Shown: positions 18,721 to 29,203, counted from the stretch's first letter. The stretch: 64,000 nucleotides of DNA from an uncultured bacterium (GCA_938075305.1 CALJGV010000019.1:1-64000); one strand, 5' to 3'. Translations and numbers: made by a program. Notes: generated by a model not told the origin, from the sequence alone.

Positions 18721-19710
18721 CTACCTCCCCTCCTCCTCCTCGGGCTCTGCCAGCTGTCCGTTCATCCAGCGGATGGCCTCCCGGTGGAGGTCGGGCCCGA
18801 AGCCGTGCCCGGCGCGGTCCACCGGGCGGAAGGTGGTCGGGAGCTCCATCTCCTGGAGGCGCCGGTGCAAGCGCTCGGCCTGGGCGAACGCGATCAGCCG
18901 ATCGCGGCGTCCATGCGCGGTGAACAGCGGGGCAGCGTGCGCCTTGGATACCGCGTGCACCGGGCTCGCCGAGCGGGCCAGGGCGAGCAGCGCCGGCCAG
19001 GGCTCGGCCGGATCCGTGGCGTGCTCGCGGATGTCCGCGAGCGAGTGGCCGTGGACCGCGACGCCAAGGACCATCGACTCCGGGGAATCGGGCGCGTCGT
19101 GGTGAATGGCGGAGCCCGGCGGCTCGGTCACGTCGGCGTCCATCTCGAAGAGGTCGGTCGGCCCGAAGAAGTTGATTCCCAGGGCCACCGAGGAGGAGAC
19201 CTCGGTGTGCTCGCCGACGGCGCCTGTGGTTCCGGGTGCGTCGTTGGTGAGGGCAAGGATCGTCGCGAGGTGGCCCCCGGCGGATGCGCCCCAGGCGACG
19301 AAGGCGGAGCCGTCGAGGTTGAGCTCTTTGGCGTGCGCCCGGAGCCAGCGCACCGCCGCCTTCGCGTCGTCCCGCTGGGCGGGCCAGTGCACGGGCTCGT
19401 CGCCCCAGCGCCCCACCTCCCCCGTGAGTCGGTAGTCGATGCTCGCCACCGACGTCCCGCTGGCCACCAGTTCGCGGACCGAATGCGGGACCTGCTTGCG
19501 CGAGCCCCCACGCCACGCTCCGCCGTGGATCCAGAGGACCAGGGGCGTCGGCGCCTCGGACTTCGCCAGGTAGAGGTCCAGCTGCAGCGGCCGCCCGCCG
19601 ACCTCCGCGTAGGTGAGGGTCCGCGGCGCGGGGGCGTCCTGGGGGGCCGCGCCGAGCGCGGCGAGGACCGCCACGAGGGCGAGCAGGATGGAGGAGAGGG
19701 ACGGTCGCAT
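18721..19710 (-). CDS. Exported alpha/beta hydrolase (esterase)
   Basis: The 329-aa protein has a signal peptide (1-22) and the carboxylesterase/BD-FAE pattern of alpha/beta hydrolases. Motifs are the oxyanion HGGAW, the nucleophile elbow GASAGG, a late Asp in HGRRDRLIAF and His in RAGHGFG. It would cleave esters outside the cytoplasm, for example acetyl or feruloyl groups on polysaccharides; the substrate is inferred only from the adjoining sulfatase. The C-terminus is strongly acidic (AEPEEEEGR). A TACGAT hexamer ends 6 nt before its ATG. Confidence 0.87.
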   Translation of the reverse strand: MRPSLSSILLALVAVLAALGAAPQDAPAPRTLTYAEVGGRPLQLDLYLAKSEAPTPLVLWIHGGAWRGGSRKQVPHSVRELVASGTSVASIDYRLTGEVGRWGDEPVHWPAQRDDAKAAVRWLRAHAKELNLDGSAFVAWGASAGGHLATILALTNDAPGTTGAVGEHTEVSSSVALGINFFGPTDLFEMDADVTEPPGSAIHHDAPDSPESMVLGVAVHGHSLADIREHATDPAEPWPALLALARSASPVHAVSKAHAAPLFTAHGRRDRLIAFAQAERLHRRLQEMELPTTFRPVDRAGHGFGPDLHREAIRWMNGQLAEPEEEEGR

Positions 19711-19716
19711 GGGGAC

Positions 19717-19722
19717 ATCGTA
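19717..19722 (-). promoter_or_regulatory. Probable -10 element TACGAT
   Basis: TACGAT (minus strand) ends 6 nt before the esterase ATG, one of the clearest examples of the leaderless spacing in this window. Confidence 0.5.
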
Positions 19723-19762
19723 GCCGCGGCGGTCCGCGGTACGGGCCGCTCCGGAACGGACG

Positions 19763-19793
19763 GGGCCGCGCCGGGGAGTCCCCGGCGCGGCCC
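19763..19793 (-). terminator. groEL terminator hairpin
   Basis: GGGCCGCGCCGGGG (19763-19776) pairs perfectly with CCCCGGCGCGGCCC (19780-19793) around a 3-nt loop, 45 bp beyond the groEL stop. It should separate the chaperonin transcript from the esterase. Confidence 0.7.
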
Positions 19794-19837
19794 GCGCGAT
19801 GTCGTCCCTGGCGCGCCCCGATGGGGGCGCGGAGGGA

Positions 19838-21460
<1,623 letters not shown>

Positions 21461-21499
21461 GGGATGGTGGTGGTCAGGGGTTGAGCGGGAACAGCTCGA

Positions 21500-21811
21500 T
21501 CAGCCGATGATCGCGAGGATGTCGTCCTCGCGCATGATGATGTACTCCGCGCCGTCGTGCTTGACGTCGGTGCCGGCGTAGGAGGTGAAGAGGACGCGGT
21601 CGCCCTTGGAGACGCTGAAGGAGCTCCGGTCGCCGCTGTCGAGGGTCTTGCCGTCACCGGTGGCGACGATGATCCCTTCCTTCGGCTTCTCCTTGGCGCT
21701 CTCGGGGAGCAGGATGCCGCCGGCGGTCTTCTCTTCGGCCTCAACGCGCTGGATGAGGACGCGGTCACCGAGGGGGCGGATGGCGACGTTCTTCTTGGTC
21801 TTGGTGGCCAT
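21500..21811 (-). CDS. groES: Co-chaperonin GroES
   Basis: The 103-aa co-chaperonin caps GroEL. It begins MATKTKKNVAIRPLGDRVLIQ, contains the mobile loop EEKTAGGILLPESAKEKP, then VLFTSYAGTDVKHDG, and ends EDDILAIIG. The lysine-rich first residues add a short extension compared with E. coli GroES. It is the first gene of the groES-groEL operon. The ATG at 21811 was picked from family alignment: the frame is open far upstream without similarity. A response-regulator gene ends 115 bp upstream on the same strand. Confidence 0.97.
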   Translation of the reverse strand: MATKTKKNVAIRPLGDRVLIQRVEAEEKTAGGILLPESAKEKPKEGIIVATGDGKTLDSGDRSSFSVSKGDRVLFTSYAGTDVKHDGAEYIIMREDDILAIIG

Positions 21812-21926
21812 GATGGGTTCGCGCCGCGTACGGCGCCGATTGCTTTCGTGGGGGTCTAGTGGAGGGGATGAAAAGAAGATGGCGCCGCGCGGCGGAGGCC
21901 GGCGCGACGTCGAACTCGGGTTGGGT

Positions 21927-22358
21927 CTAGCTCGCGCGGCCCCAGACCTCGTCGAGGACGCGCTGGACTTCCTGGCGTAGCTCGAGGGGCTGAACGGGCT
22001 TTCGGAGGAAGGCGTGGGCGCCCTTGTCCAGGGCCCAGCTCGCGACGCCCTCGGAGGCGGCGCCGGACCAGAGGATGCAGGGGAGCTCGGGGCGCTGGCC
22101 CCGGAGCAGGCTGAAGAGGGCCAGGCCGCCGTCGCCGGGCTCGAGCCCGAGGTCGGTGGGCTGTTGGGGGGGCGGCATGTGCACGTCGGCCAGCACCAGG
22201 TGGAGGGGCTCTCCGACGTGGAAGGAGCGCTTGACCATGACCATGGCCTCTTCACCGTCCCCGGCCTCGACGACGGTGAGGCCCGAGCCGACGAGGAGCT
22301 CAGCGGCTCCCTGTCGCACACAGGTGTCGTCGTCGGCGATGAGGATTCGGCGGTCCAT
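21927..22358 (-). CDS. Single-domain response regulator
   Basis: The 143-aa receiver (CheY-like) protein has the acidic pair in LIADDD, the phospho-acceptor Asp58 in LVLADVHMP, a Ser/Gly signalling segment ILWSGAA and Lys120 in FLRKPVQP. About 15 extra residues follow the acceptor loop (PPPQQPTDLGLEPGDGG), consistent with a divergent receiver. There is no output domain, so it acts through protein partners. No histidine kinase is adjacent. Upstream lies a divergent M19 peptidase gene; downstream is groES, with which co-transcription is possible but unproven. Confidence 0.85.
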   Translation of the reverse strand: MDRRILIADDDTCVRQGAAELLVGSGLTVVEAGDGEEAMVMVKRSFHVGEPLHLVLADVHMPPPQQPTDLGLEPGDGGLALFSLLRGQRPELPCILWSGAASEGVASWALDKGAHAFLRKPVQPLELRQEVQRVLDEVWGRAS

Positions 22359-22580
22359 GGGTCTGCCCCGAGGAAGCAAACGGCGTGCCGCTCTTGGCTC
22401 GGGGCCCCGCCCCGGGCCAGCGGCCGGGGCCGCCGGGCCCCCCGATGGCCCAGGAGTCCACCCCTGGGCCCTCCTGGGATGGTCTCCCCGCTGCCAACGT
22501 GGCAGGGCCGAACCTGGCCTTCCCCCCATCCTGTCACGCTGGCAGGGCGATCGGCGGGGGGCACCGAGGCCGCCCGACGC

Positions 22581-22586
22581 TAACGT
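22581..22586 (+). promoter_or_regulatory. Probable -10 element TAACGT
   Basis: TAACGT ends 6 nt before the M19 peptidase ATG at 22593, with no room for a ribosome-binding site in a leader. Confidence 0.45.
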
Positions 22587-22592
22587 GGCGGG

Positions 22593-23675
22593 ATGCTGCC
22601 CGTCTTCGATTGTCACGCGGACGCCCTCCAGAGGGCCCTCGACCTCGGCCACGACCTGGGTCAGGAGACCCACGGGCACCTGGACCTCGTCAGGGGTCGC
22701 CGGGGGGGCCTGGCTGCGGTGGTGCTCACGGCCTGGATCGACGGGCCTTATGCCGACGAGCCGGGCGCCGCGAAGCGGCGGACGAACGCCCTCCTCGACG
22801 CCGCCGAGGACCTGTTCGCGCGGCACCCCGAGAGCCTCTGTCAGGTGGTGGACGGAGCGAGGTTGCTGGAGCCCGACCCCAGCCGCCTTGCCTGCGTGCT
22901 CGCGATCGAGGGCGGGCACGCCATCGAGGACGACCTCGACCAGCTCGACCACTATGCGGGGCGGGGCGTGCGGGTCATGACGTTGACCTGGAACAACCAC
23001 CTGTCGTGGGCGCGCTCGTGCCGTGATGGCGCGGGCGCGGCCGTGCCGGAGGGGCTGTCCGACTTCGGCGTGCGCGTGGTCGAGCGCATGGGGGAGCTGG
23101 GCATGCTCGTGGACCTCTCCCACGCGAGTGAGCGGACCTTCTATGACGCCCTCGAGGCCGCCGCGGCGCCGCCGATGGTGAGCCACTCTGGCTGCCGCGC
23201 CCTGAGCGACCACCCGCGGAACGTCACGGACGACCAGCTGCGCGCCCTCGCGCAGCGCGGCGGCGTGCTCGGGATCCCCTTCGCGACGGCCTTCCTCGAC
23301 GAGGATGAGCGGCGAGCGGAGCAGGCCTTCCGCAAGACCGAGGCGTACCGGAGCGCCGGGGGAGGCAGCCCCACCGAGCGGCTGCTCCTTGAAGGGGACG
23401 CGATCCAGTCGGGGATGCCGCCCTTCCCCCTGGACCGCGTCGCGGACCACGTGCTGCACGCCCTCGAGGTGGCGGGTCCCCGGCACGTGGCTCTGGGCGC
23501 GGACTTCGACGGCATCGACCGCCGCCCCGCGGGGCTCGAGGACGCGAGCGGATATCCCGCGCTCCTCGAGGTGCTCACACGCCGCGGTGTGGATCAGGAG
23601 ACGCTCGGGCTCGTCGCCTACCACAACGCCGCGCGCGCCGTCGCGGAGGCGACCGCGACGGCTGTGGCGCGGTGA
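22593..23675 (+). CDS. Membrane dipeptidase family (peptidase M19)
   Basis: The 360-aa zinc-dependent dipeptidase belongs to the renal-dipeptidase (amidohydrolase) family. Metal ligands and motifs are DCHAD (His8, Asp10), the bridging Glu106 in AIEGGHA, LVDLSHAS, VSHSGCRAL and LGADFDGI. Family members hydrolyse dipeptides, including some with D-amino acids. There is no signal peptide, so it is probably cytoplasmic. Its gene is followed 56 bp later by the HDAC-like gene, which has its own -10-like hexamer. Confidence 0.92.
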   Translation: MLPVFDCHADALQRALDLGHDLGQETHGHLDLVRGRRGGLAAVVLTAWIDGPYADEPGAAKRRTNALLDAAEDLFARHPESLCQVVDGARLLEPDPSRLACVLAIEGGHAIEDDLDQLDHYAGRGVRVMTLTWNNHLSWARSCRDGAGAAVPEGLSDFGVRVVERMGELGMLVDLSHASERTFYDALEAAAAPPMVSHSGCRALSDHPRNVTDDQLRALAQRGGVLGIPFATAFLDEDERRAEQAFRKTEAYRSAGGGSPTERLLLEGDAIQSGMPPFPLDRVADHVLHALEVAGPRHVALGADFDGIDRRPAGLEDASGYPALLEVLTRRGVDQETLGLVAYHNAARAVAEATATAVAR

Positions 23676-23719
23676 CCGCTCCCTGCGGCTCGCCCTGCCC
23701 GGCGAGGCAAGGACCCCGA

Positions 23720-23725
23720 TAGACT
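23720..23725 (+). promoter_or_regulatory. Probable -10 element TAGACT
   Basis: TAGACT ends 6 nt before the GTG start of the HDAC-like gene. The same hexamer precedes the sigma-factor gene. Confidence 0.45.
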
Positions 23726-23731
23726 GCCCAC

Positions 23732-24640
23732 GTGCGCGTCTTCTATTGCGATCACTTCGAGGTCGTGCTGCCCCCCAAGCACCGCTTCCCCATGCACAAG
23801 TACCGCCTCCTCCGCGAGCGGCTGGTGGACGAGGGGATCGTGGACGGGGGGGCGCTCACGCCCGCTGCGACGGCGCCCTTGGAGGACCTCTTCGCGGTCC
23901 ATGACCCGGACTATGTCCAGGGCTTCCTCGAGGGCAGCCTGCCCCGCAAGGTCGTGCAGCGCATCGGCTTCCCCTGGTCGGAGGAGATGGTCATGCGATC
24001 CCTGGGGAGCGTGGGCAGCACCCTGGCTGCGGTGGACGCGGCGCTCGAGGACGGCCTCTCGGGGACCCTCGCGGGGGGCACCCACCACGCCTACCGGGAC
24101 TTTGGATCGGGGTACTGCGTGTTCAACGACCTCGCCGTCGCGGCGCGCCGGGTCCTGGACCGTGGCGCCGTTCGGCGGGTCCTGGTGTTCGACGTGGACG
24201 TCCACCAGGGGGACGGCACGGCGTCGATCTTCGAGGAGGACCCGCGGGTGTTCACGTGCTCGATCCACGGGGAGCGCAACTTCCCGAGCCGCAAGCAGCG
24301 GAGCGACCTCGACGTCCCGCTCCCCGACGACACCGGCGATGACGCGTACCTCTCCGCCCTCGAGGCCGCGCTGGACGAGGCCATGGAGCGCTCGCGCCCG
24401 GATCTGGTGCTCTACCAGGGCGGGGTCGATGTGCTGGCGGTGGATCGCCTCGGGCGGATGGCGCTCAGCGAGGCCGGCGTGGAGGAGCGTGACCGGCGCG
24501 CGCTGTCGCGCTTCCGCCGCGATGGGCTCCCGGTGGCGCTGACCCTCGGCGGCGGCTACGCGGACCCGGTGGAGGCGTCTGTGTCGGCCTACGCGGGGAC
24601 GTACCGGGTGGCGCGCGCGCTCGAAGCGGACGAGGGCTGA
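23732..24640 (+). CDS. Histone deacetylase family amidohydrolase
   Basis: The 302-aa protein is a bacterial histone-deacetylase/AcuC-type zinc amidohydrolase. It has the tandem His118-His119 in GGTHHAYRD, the FGSGYCVFNDLA segment, zinc ligands Asp156 and His158 in VFDVDVHQGDGTA, and YQGGVDVL near 230. Likely reactions are removal of acetyl groups from protein lysines, polyamines or small amides. The GTG start is chosen because it gives the normal family N-terminus (VFYCDHFE) and sits 6 nt after a TAGACT. Substrate cannot be predicted; no histone-like or acetyl-CoA synthetase gene is nearby. Confidence 0.9.
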   Translation: MRVFYCDHFEVVLPPKHRFPMHKYRLLRERLVDEGIVDGGALTPAATAPLEDLFAVHDPDYVQGFLEGSLPRKVVQRIGFPWSEEMVMRSLGSVGSTLAAVDAALEDGLSGTLAGGTHHAYRDFGSGYCVFNDLAVAARRVLDRGAVRRVLVFDVDVHQGDGTASIFEEDPRVFTCSIHGERNFPSRKQRSDLDVPLPDDTGDDAYLSALEAALDEAMERSRPDLVLYQGGVDVLAVDRLGRMALSEAGVEERDRRALSRFRRDGLPVALTLGGGYADPVEASVSAYAGTYRVARALEADEG

Positions 24641-24664
24641 GCCGCGCTGCAACCTCCGGGGCGC

Positions 24665-25159
24665 ATGACCGTCTCGGTTCCAGAGGACGGGCGAAGGGGC
24701 CCGACCCAGGACCCCTGGAATGGAGTTTTAGCGATGCGGATTGAGGCCAGTGAGGGAGCGGACGTGGACGACTTCGTTGTCGTGGAGGACGGCGAGTACC
24801 GGATGCGCGTGGGCGAGGTTCGACCGGTTGAGGGGGCGGGCGGCCGGGCGGCCTGGATGCTCCGTTTGGAGCTGGTGGGTGGAGACCTGGCGGGCCGGAC
24901 CGCGGTGCTCGACTGGCTGAACTTCACCGACCGTGGCCTGCGGCGCGTGCGCATGGTGCTGGCGGCCCTGGGCTTCGACGTGACGGTGTCCATGGACGTC
25001 GAGCCCGAAGAGCTCCTGGGCCGGGAGGCCATGGTGCGGATCGCGACCCAGGAGTCCCGGCGGGAGAGCGACGGCCGCCTCCTTCGACGGAGCCGCGTGG
25101 CCTACGACGGCTGGGGGGCGACCTGCTCCGAGCGGCAGGACGCCGGGCTCCTCGTGTAA
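24665..25159 (+). CDS. DUF669-like protein
   Basis: The 164-aa protein resembles the DUF669 family. The pattern is VEDGEYRMRVGEVRPVEG, then WMLRLELVGGDLAGRTAVLDWLNFTDRGLRRVRMVLAALGF, followed by PEELLGREAMVRIATQE. DUF669 proteins are best known from phages and plasmids, next to recombination or single-strand-binding genes. No other phage gene is present here. An internal ATG at 24734 gives a 141-aa form beginning MRIEASEG, closer to the family N-terminus. The gene is 24 bp after the HDAC-like gene and may be co-transcribed. The family call is moderate. Confidence 0.6.
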   Translation: MTVSVPEDGRRGPTQDPWNGVLAMRIEASEGADVDDFVVVEDGEYRMRVGEVRPVEGAGGRAAWMLRLELVGGDLAGRTAVLDWLNFTDRGLRRVRMVLAALGFDVTVSMDVEPEELLGREAMVRIATQESRRESDGRLLRRSRVAYDGWGATCSERQDAGLLV

Positions 25160-25227
25160 TACCGCAGCTCGCGTGGGAACGGCTCGGGGGGCTTGAACCC
25201 GGGGGGCCCGGGCGTGAAGCTCACGGG

Positions 25228-25686
25228 GTGTCCCAGTCCCCCGAACCCAATGACGCCGCCGTCGCGCGGGCCCTCGAGGCGGCCCGCTCCGTGAAGGCTG
25301 CGGCGTACGCGCCATACTCACGCTTCAGGGTGGGTGCTGCGGTGCTCGACGCAGAGGGGACCCTCTTCAGCGGCTGCAACGTGGAGAGCGCGAGCTTCGG
25401 CCTGACCCTGTGCGCGGAGCGCAACGCCCTCTCCACGCGGCTGGCCACGCTCAGGGCCGCGGGTCCTGGCGGTGAGGGAAACGCCCTCGGCCCGCCGATC
25501 ACCTTGGTCGCCATCCGGACGGACGCGGACACCCCCACGGCGCCTTGCGGCGCCTGTCGCCAGTGGCTCGCGGAGTTCGCGCCCGACGCGACCGTGGTGG
25601 CCGAGGCTGCGGATGGCACCACCGCTCGGTGGTCCGTGGACGAGCTGCTGCCGGACGCCTTCCGGGGCGATCAGCTGGCTGACTGA
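25228..25686 (+). CDS. cdd: Cytidine deaminase
   Basis: The 152-aa enzyme deaminates cytidine and deoxycytidine to uridine forms in pyrimidine salvage. It has AYAPYSRFRVGAAVL, the catalytic zinc site CNVESASFGLTLCAERNA (with the proton-shuttle Glu in CAE), and PCGACRQWLAEF with the two zinc cysteines. The length fits the homotetrameric class of the enzyme. The start is a GTG at 25228. The C-terminal segment about WSVDELLPDAFRGDQL is typical. It is on the same strand as the preceding genes with a 68-bp gap. Confidence 0.92.
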   Translation: MSQSPEPNDAAVARALEAARSVKAAAYAPYSRFRVGAAVLDAEGTLFSGCNVESASFGLTLCAERNALSTRLATLRAAGPGGEGNALGPPITLVAIRTDADTPTAPCGACRQWLAEFAPDATVVAEAADGTTARWSVDELLPDAFRGDQLAD

Positions 25687-26100
25687 GCGGCGGAGAATCC
25701 CCGCCAGGCGGTCACTGATGCCCCCGCGGCCCGTCCCTGCTGCATGGGACCGAGGGAGCAAGGGGCGAGCGAGGGAGCCGCGGGTGGGGGACCCGTGCGC
25801 AAGGGGCCGGTGGCGCCCGGGGAGCAGGCGCCACCCACGCCCAGGGCCGGGGACGGCGTGCTCCGAGGGGGGGCCGGGATCCTGGTCCTGGTCGTTGGCT
25901 CCTGCATGGACTCTGCCCCCTCCGTGCGGGACACTCTCGCCCATGGAATGGCGACGGCAGCAGGAGGAGCGCGCGGGGGCCTCGAGGAGCCCCGGCCGCG
26001 AGGGGCGCGGACAGCAACGGCAAGCGGAGCTGCAAACCCGGCGACGGGCTGGAGTGGTCCTCTGGCGTTCGAGCACCGCCCTTCCGATGGAGAGGGCCCA
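25687..26100. other. Gap before ligA with no supported gene
   Basis: These 414 bases follow cdd. They are open in the ligA frame from 25744, but the translation (glycine/proline/arginine-rich, no domain) looks non-coding. A search by eye for RNase P, tmRNA or SRP RNA signatures found none. A promoter for ligA probably lies here, but no convincing hexamers were located. Confidence 0.4.
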
Positions 26101-28302
26101 GTGAGGCCCGCGCCGTCCAAGGGTGCGGGGCCCGCAGAGTGCCTCGACTGGCTGCGCGGGGAGATCCTCCGGCACGACCAGCTCTACTACAACGAGGGGC
26201 GCATCGAGATCTCGGACGCCGAGTACGACGCGCTCTTCCGTGAGCTCAAGGTGCTGGAAGGGGAGCACCCCGAGCTCATCACGCCCGAGAGCCCCTCCCA
26301 GAGGGTGGGGGCACCGCTGCCCGAGGGGGACAGCTTCGACAAGGTCCGACACGCGGTTTCGATGCTGTCCATCGAGAGCCTACGGAGCGCCGAGGAGGCG
26401 CGGGACTTCGCCACCAAGGTGCATCGGTTCCTCGGCCTCGGGGAAGGGGAGGAGCTCACCTGGCACGTGGAGCCGAAGTTCGACGGGGTCTCTGCGGCGC
26501 TCATCTACCGGGACGGGGTCTTCGTCCAGGGCCTGACCCGGGGGGACGGCACCATGGGCGAGGACATCACCGCCAACCTGCGGACCATTCGAGATGTGCC
26601 CGTGCGCCTCGACCTCGACGCGCCGCCCGCCCTGCTCGAGGTCCGCGGGGAGGTGCTCATCGCGCGGGACCGCTTCGACCGGTTCAACGCGTATCGGGAG
26701 GAGCGCGGGCAGCCCACCCTGGCCAACGCGCGCAACGCAACGGCTGGCGCCCTGCGCCGCAGCGACCCCTCGGAGGTGCGTCGATACCCGCTGGAGTTCC
26801 ACCCCTACGCCATCGTGCGCTGTGAGGGCGTGGACCTGCCGGCCTCCCACGCGGCACGGCTGGCCCTGCTGACCGACTGGGGCTTTTCGCCGCCGAGCGA
26901 GGACGCCACGGTGCAGGGGATCGAGGGTTGCCTCCAGTACCACGCCTCCATGGAGGAGCGGCGCGACGAGATCCCGTTCGAGATGGACGGGATCGTGGCC
27001 AAGCTGGACGACGTGGAGCTCCGGGATCGACTGGGGAGCACGGCCCGCGCCACCAAGTGGCAGTACGCCCACAAGTTCGCGCCTGTGGAGGCCACCACAG
27101 TCCTGCGGGCGATCGAGATCCAGGTGGGGGTCAACGGTCGCCTCACCCCGCGGGCCCACGTGGACCCCGTCGAGGTGCTCGGGGTCACCGTCCGGCACGC
27201 GACCCTGCACAACGAGGACTACGTCCTGACCATGGGCGCGAGGCCCGGTGATCGGGTGCTGGTGAAGCGCGCGGGGGACGTCATCCCGCAGATCACCGGC
27301 GTCTCGAAGGCGGGCCCTGACCAGGCGCCAGCCGGCTGGGCCGAGGCCATCCCCGAGAGCCTCCTGGACGCGGAGGGCGCCCGTCGTGCCGGCGTCATCG
27401 TGGATCACCGCGAGGCGTTTGCCATGCCCGAGGTGTGTCCCGCCTGCGGCGCCAAGGTGGTCCGCGAGGGCAAGTACGTGCGCTGTCCCAACGTCTATGG
27501 ATGTCGCCCCCAGGTGATCGGGCGGACCGTGCACATGGCTGGCCGGAGCGGGTTCGAGATCGACTCCCTGGGTGAGAAGATGATCGTGCAGCTCTTCGAC
27601 GCCGAGCTGCTGGTGTCGCCCGCCGGCCTCTTCGCCCTGAGGGAGGTGCCGGACCCGGAGCTCGTGGCCCTCGACCGATGGGGGCAGAAGTCCGTGGACA
27701 ACCTGAAGCGCGAGCTCGATGAGGCGCGGAAGGCTCCCCTGGAGCGATTCCTTGCGGCCCTCTCCATCCCTGAGGTCGGCGGCGCCACCGCGCGCCTCCT
27801 GGCCCGACACTTCCATGAGCTGGGTCAGGTTCAGGGGGCCACCCTCGAGCAGTTGATCGTGGTGGACGGGATCGGCGAGGAGGTCGGGGCCCGGATCGTG
27901 GCGTGGTTCGCCGAGCCCAGGAACCTCGAGCTCATCGAGGCGTTACTCGCGAGCGGGGTCGAGATCGAGGACGAGGACGCCTCCTCCGGCGGGTCGGCCT
28001 TCGACGGGGCGACGGTGGTCTTCACCGGCACCCTCGAGGGCATGAGTCGGTTCGAGGCCAAGAAGGCGGTGGAGTCCCAGGGGGGGCGTGTGGCCTCCTC
28101 CGTGAGCGCCAAGACCACGTTCCTCGTGGTCGGGGGCAAGCCTGGCTCCAAGGCGAAGAAGGCCGAGGCGCTGGGAGTCACGGTCCTGCTCGAGGCAGAT
28201 TTCCTCGGCCGGCTGGCGGGGCAGGGAGCGCCCCCTGTCGAGGCCGACGGCGGTTCGAGCAGGGTCGACGGCTCGGACGGGGACAGGGGCGTAGAGAAGT
28301 GA
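26101..28302 (+). CDS. ligA: NAD-dependent DNA ligase LigA
   Basis: The 733-aa replicative ligase seals nicks using NAD+. Domain Ia is visible in YYNEGRIEISDAEYDALFRELK. The catalytic Lys126 lies in EPKFDGVSAALIY, and LEVRGEVLI and DGIVAKLDD are the other nucleotidyltransferase motifs. An OB fold follows, then a four-Cys zinc finger (CPAC near 447 and CPNVYGC), helix-hairpin-helix repeats, and a C-terminal BRCT domain (about 635-710, FTGTLEGMSRFEAK and VSAKTTFLVVG). A GTG at 26101 was chosen, with GGAGAGG a few bases upstream. A longer 852-aa frame to 25744 has no domain support. The C-terminal tail is low complexity. Confidence 0.93.
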   Translation: MRPAPSKGAGPAECLDWLRGEILRHDQLYYNEGRIEISDAEYDALFRELKVLEGEHPELITPESPSQRVGAPLPEGDSFDKVRHAVSMLSIESLRSAEEARDFATKVHRFLGLGEGEELTWHVEPKFDGVSAALIYRDGVFVQGLTRGDGTMGEDITANLRTIRDVPVRLDLDAPPALLEVRGEVLIARDRFDRFNAYREERGQPTLANARNATAGALRRSDPSEVRRYPLEFHPYAIVRCEGVDLPASHAARLALLTDWGFSPPSEDATVQGIEGCLQYHASMEERRDEIPFEMDGIVAKLDDVELRDRLGSTARATKWQYAHKFAPVEATTVLRAIEIQVGVNGRLTPRAHVDPVEVLGVTVRHATLHNEDYVLTMGARPGDRVLVKRAGDVIPQITGVSKAGPDQAPAGWAEAIPESLLDAEGARRAGVIVDHREAFAMPEVCPACGAKVVREGKYVRCPNVYGCRPQVIGRTVHMAGRSGFEIDSLGEKMIVQLFDAELLVSPAGLFALREVPDPELVALDRWGQKSVDNLKRELDEARKAPLERFLAALSIPEVGGATARLLARHFHELGQVQGATLEQLIVVDGIGEEVGARIVAWFAEPRNLELIEALLASGVEIEDEDASSGGSAFDGATVVFTGTLEGMSRFEAKKAVESQGGRVASSVSAKTTFLVVGGKPGSKAKKAEALGVTVLLEADFLGRLAGQGAPPVEADGGSSRVDGSDGDRGVEK

Positions 28303-28393
28303 GGATTTGACCGTGCCGTGCAGGGCGGGGCGGACGAAAAAGTCCGTGAGCCGGAGTCCGGTCTCCGCCGGGACACTCCCCGTTGGACGAGGC

Positions 28394-28399
28394 TAGACT
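28394..28399 (+). promoter_or_regulatory. Probable -10 element TAGACT
   Basis: TAGACT ends 11 nt before the sigma-factor ATG at 28411, implying a leader of about five bases or none. Confidence 0.4.
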
Positions 28400-28410
28400 C
28401 TGGACCTGCC

Positions 28411-29055
28411 ATGGCGGACGAGACAAAGAACGAGGGCGGCGACGACGAGGTCAGGAAGCTGGTCGACGCGGCGCACGAGGGCGACCCGGATGCGTTGAAC
28501 GACCTGTTCGCTCGTTATCACCAGACCATGGTCGAGGTGGCCCGGCGCAAGCTTGGTCCGCGGCTCCGCCTTAAGGAGGACCCGGATGACCTCGCGCAGA
28601 CCACGTTCCGTGAGGCGACGCGGGACTTCAGCCGATACCAGTACCAGGGTCAGGGGTCGCTCCTGCGATGGCTGGTCCAGATCCTGCAGAACAAGATCCG
28701 CGACAAGGCCGAGTTCTATTCGGCGGGCAAGCGAGACCTCTCCAAGGAGCGGGCGATGGACGCCGGCGCGTCCGATGGGGGCGAGGCCCCCACGCCGATG
28801 GAGTTCGTGAGCAGCGACCTCTCCGTCACCAAGGTTGTCCAGCGTGATGAGAACTTCGATCTCCTGAGGGAGTCGCTGACCGAGCTGTCCCCCGAGCACC
28901 GCAAGGCCATCTCCCTGGTCTTCTTCGAGGGGCTCCCCCTCCGCCAGGCGGGCGAGCGCATGGGCGGGAAGAGCGAGGACGCCGTGCGGATGATGCTCCG
29001 CCGGGCCGAGTCCAAGCTCGGTGACAAGTTGCGCTCGACGCTGGGCGAAGACTGA
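28411..29055 (+). CDS. ECF-type RNA polymerase sigma factor
   Basis: The 214-aa sigma factor has sigma-2 helices (ALNDLFARYHQTMVEVARRK, DDLAQTTFREATRDFSRY and SLLRWLVQILQNKIRDKAE) and a sigma-4 helix-turn-helix (LTELSPEHRKAISLVFFEGLPLRQAGERMGGKSEDAVRMMLRRAESKL). The linker is long and acidic. This layout matches the ECF-like sigma factors that planctomycetes often encode, sometimes near Ser/Thr kinases. No anti-sigma factor or kinase gene is adjacent here. The start at 28411 avoids a poor N-terminal extension to 28318. An 18-bp hairpin lies downstream. Confidence 0.88.
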   Translation: MADETKNEGGDDEVRKLVDAAHEGDPDALNDLFARYHQTMVEVARRKLGPRLRLKEDPDDLAQTTFREATRDFSRYQYQGQGSLLRWLVQILQNKIRDKAEFYSAGKRDLSKERAMDAGASDGGEAPTPMEFVSSDLSVTKVVQRDENFDLLRESLTELSPEHRKAISLVFFEGLPLRQAGERMGGKSEDAVRMMLRRAESKLGDKLRSTLGED

Positions 29056-29203
29056 GCCCGAGCGCGGACCGGCTGGGAGCGCCTCGGTAACTCGGCCTAG
29101 CCGCCTGCCCCGTCGGCGACCGGGGCGATGAGCTGTCGAGCATGGAGGGATCCATGCGGGGCCCTGGGAGGCTGTTCCGACCGTGCCCACGGGGAGGCAA
29201 ATG

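Noticed and set aside
21812-21926. CIRCE operator upstream of groES
   Set aside because: No TTAGCACTC-N9-GAGTGCTAA-like repeat on either strand.
25744-26100. Longer LigA start (852 aa)
   Set aside because: Extra residues are Gly/Pro/Arg-rich without LigA features, and a GTG with an upstream GGAGAGG sits at the normal N-terminus.
25687-26100. RNase P RNA, tmRNA or SRP RNA in the gap before ligA
   Set aside because: Signature motifs (e.g. GAGGAAAGTCC or a T-arm with CCA) were not found on either strand.
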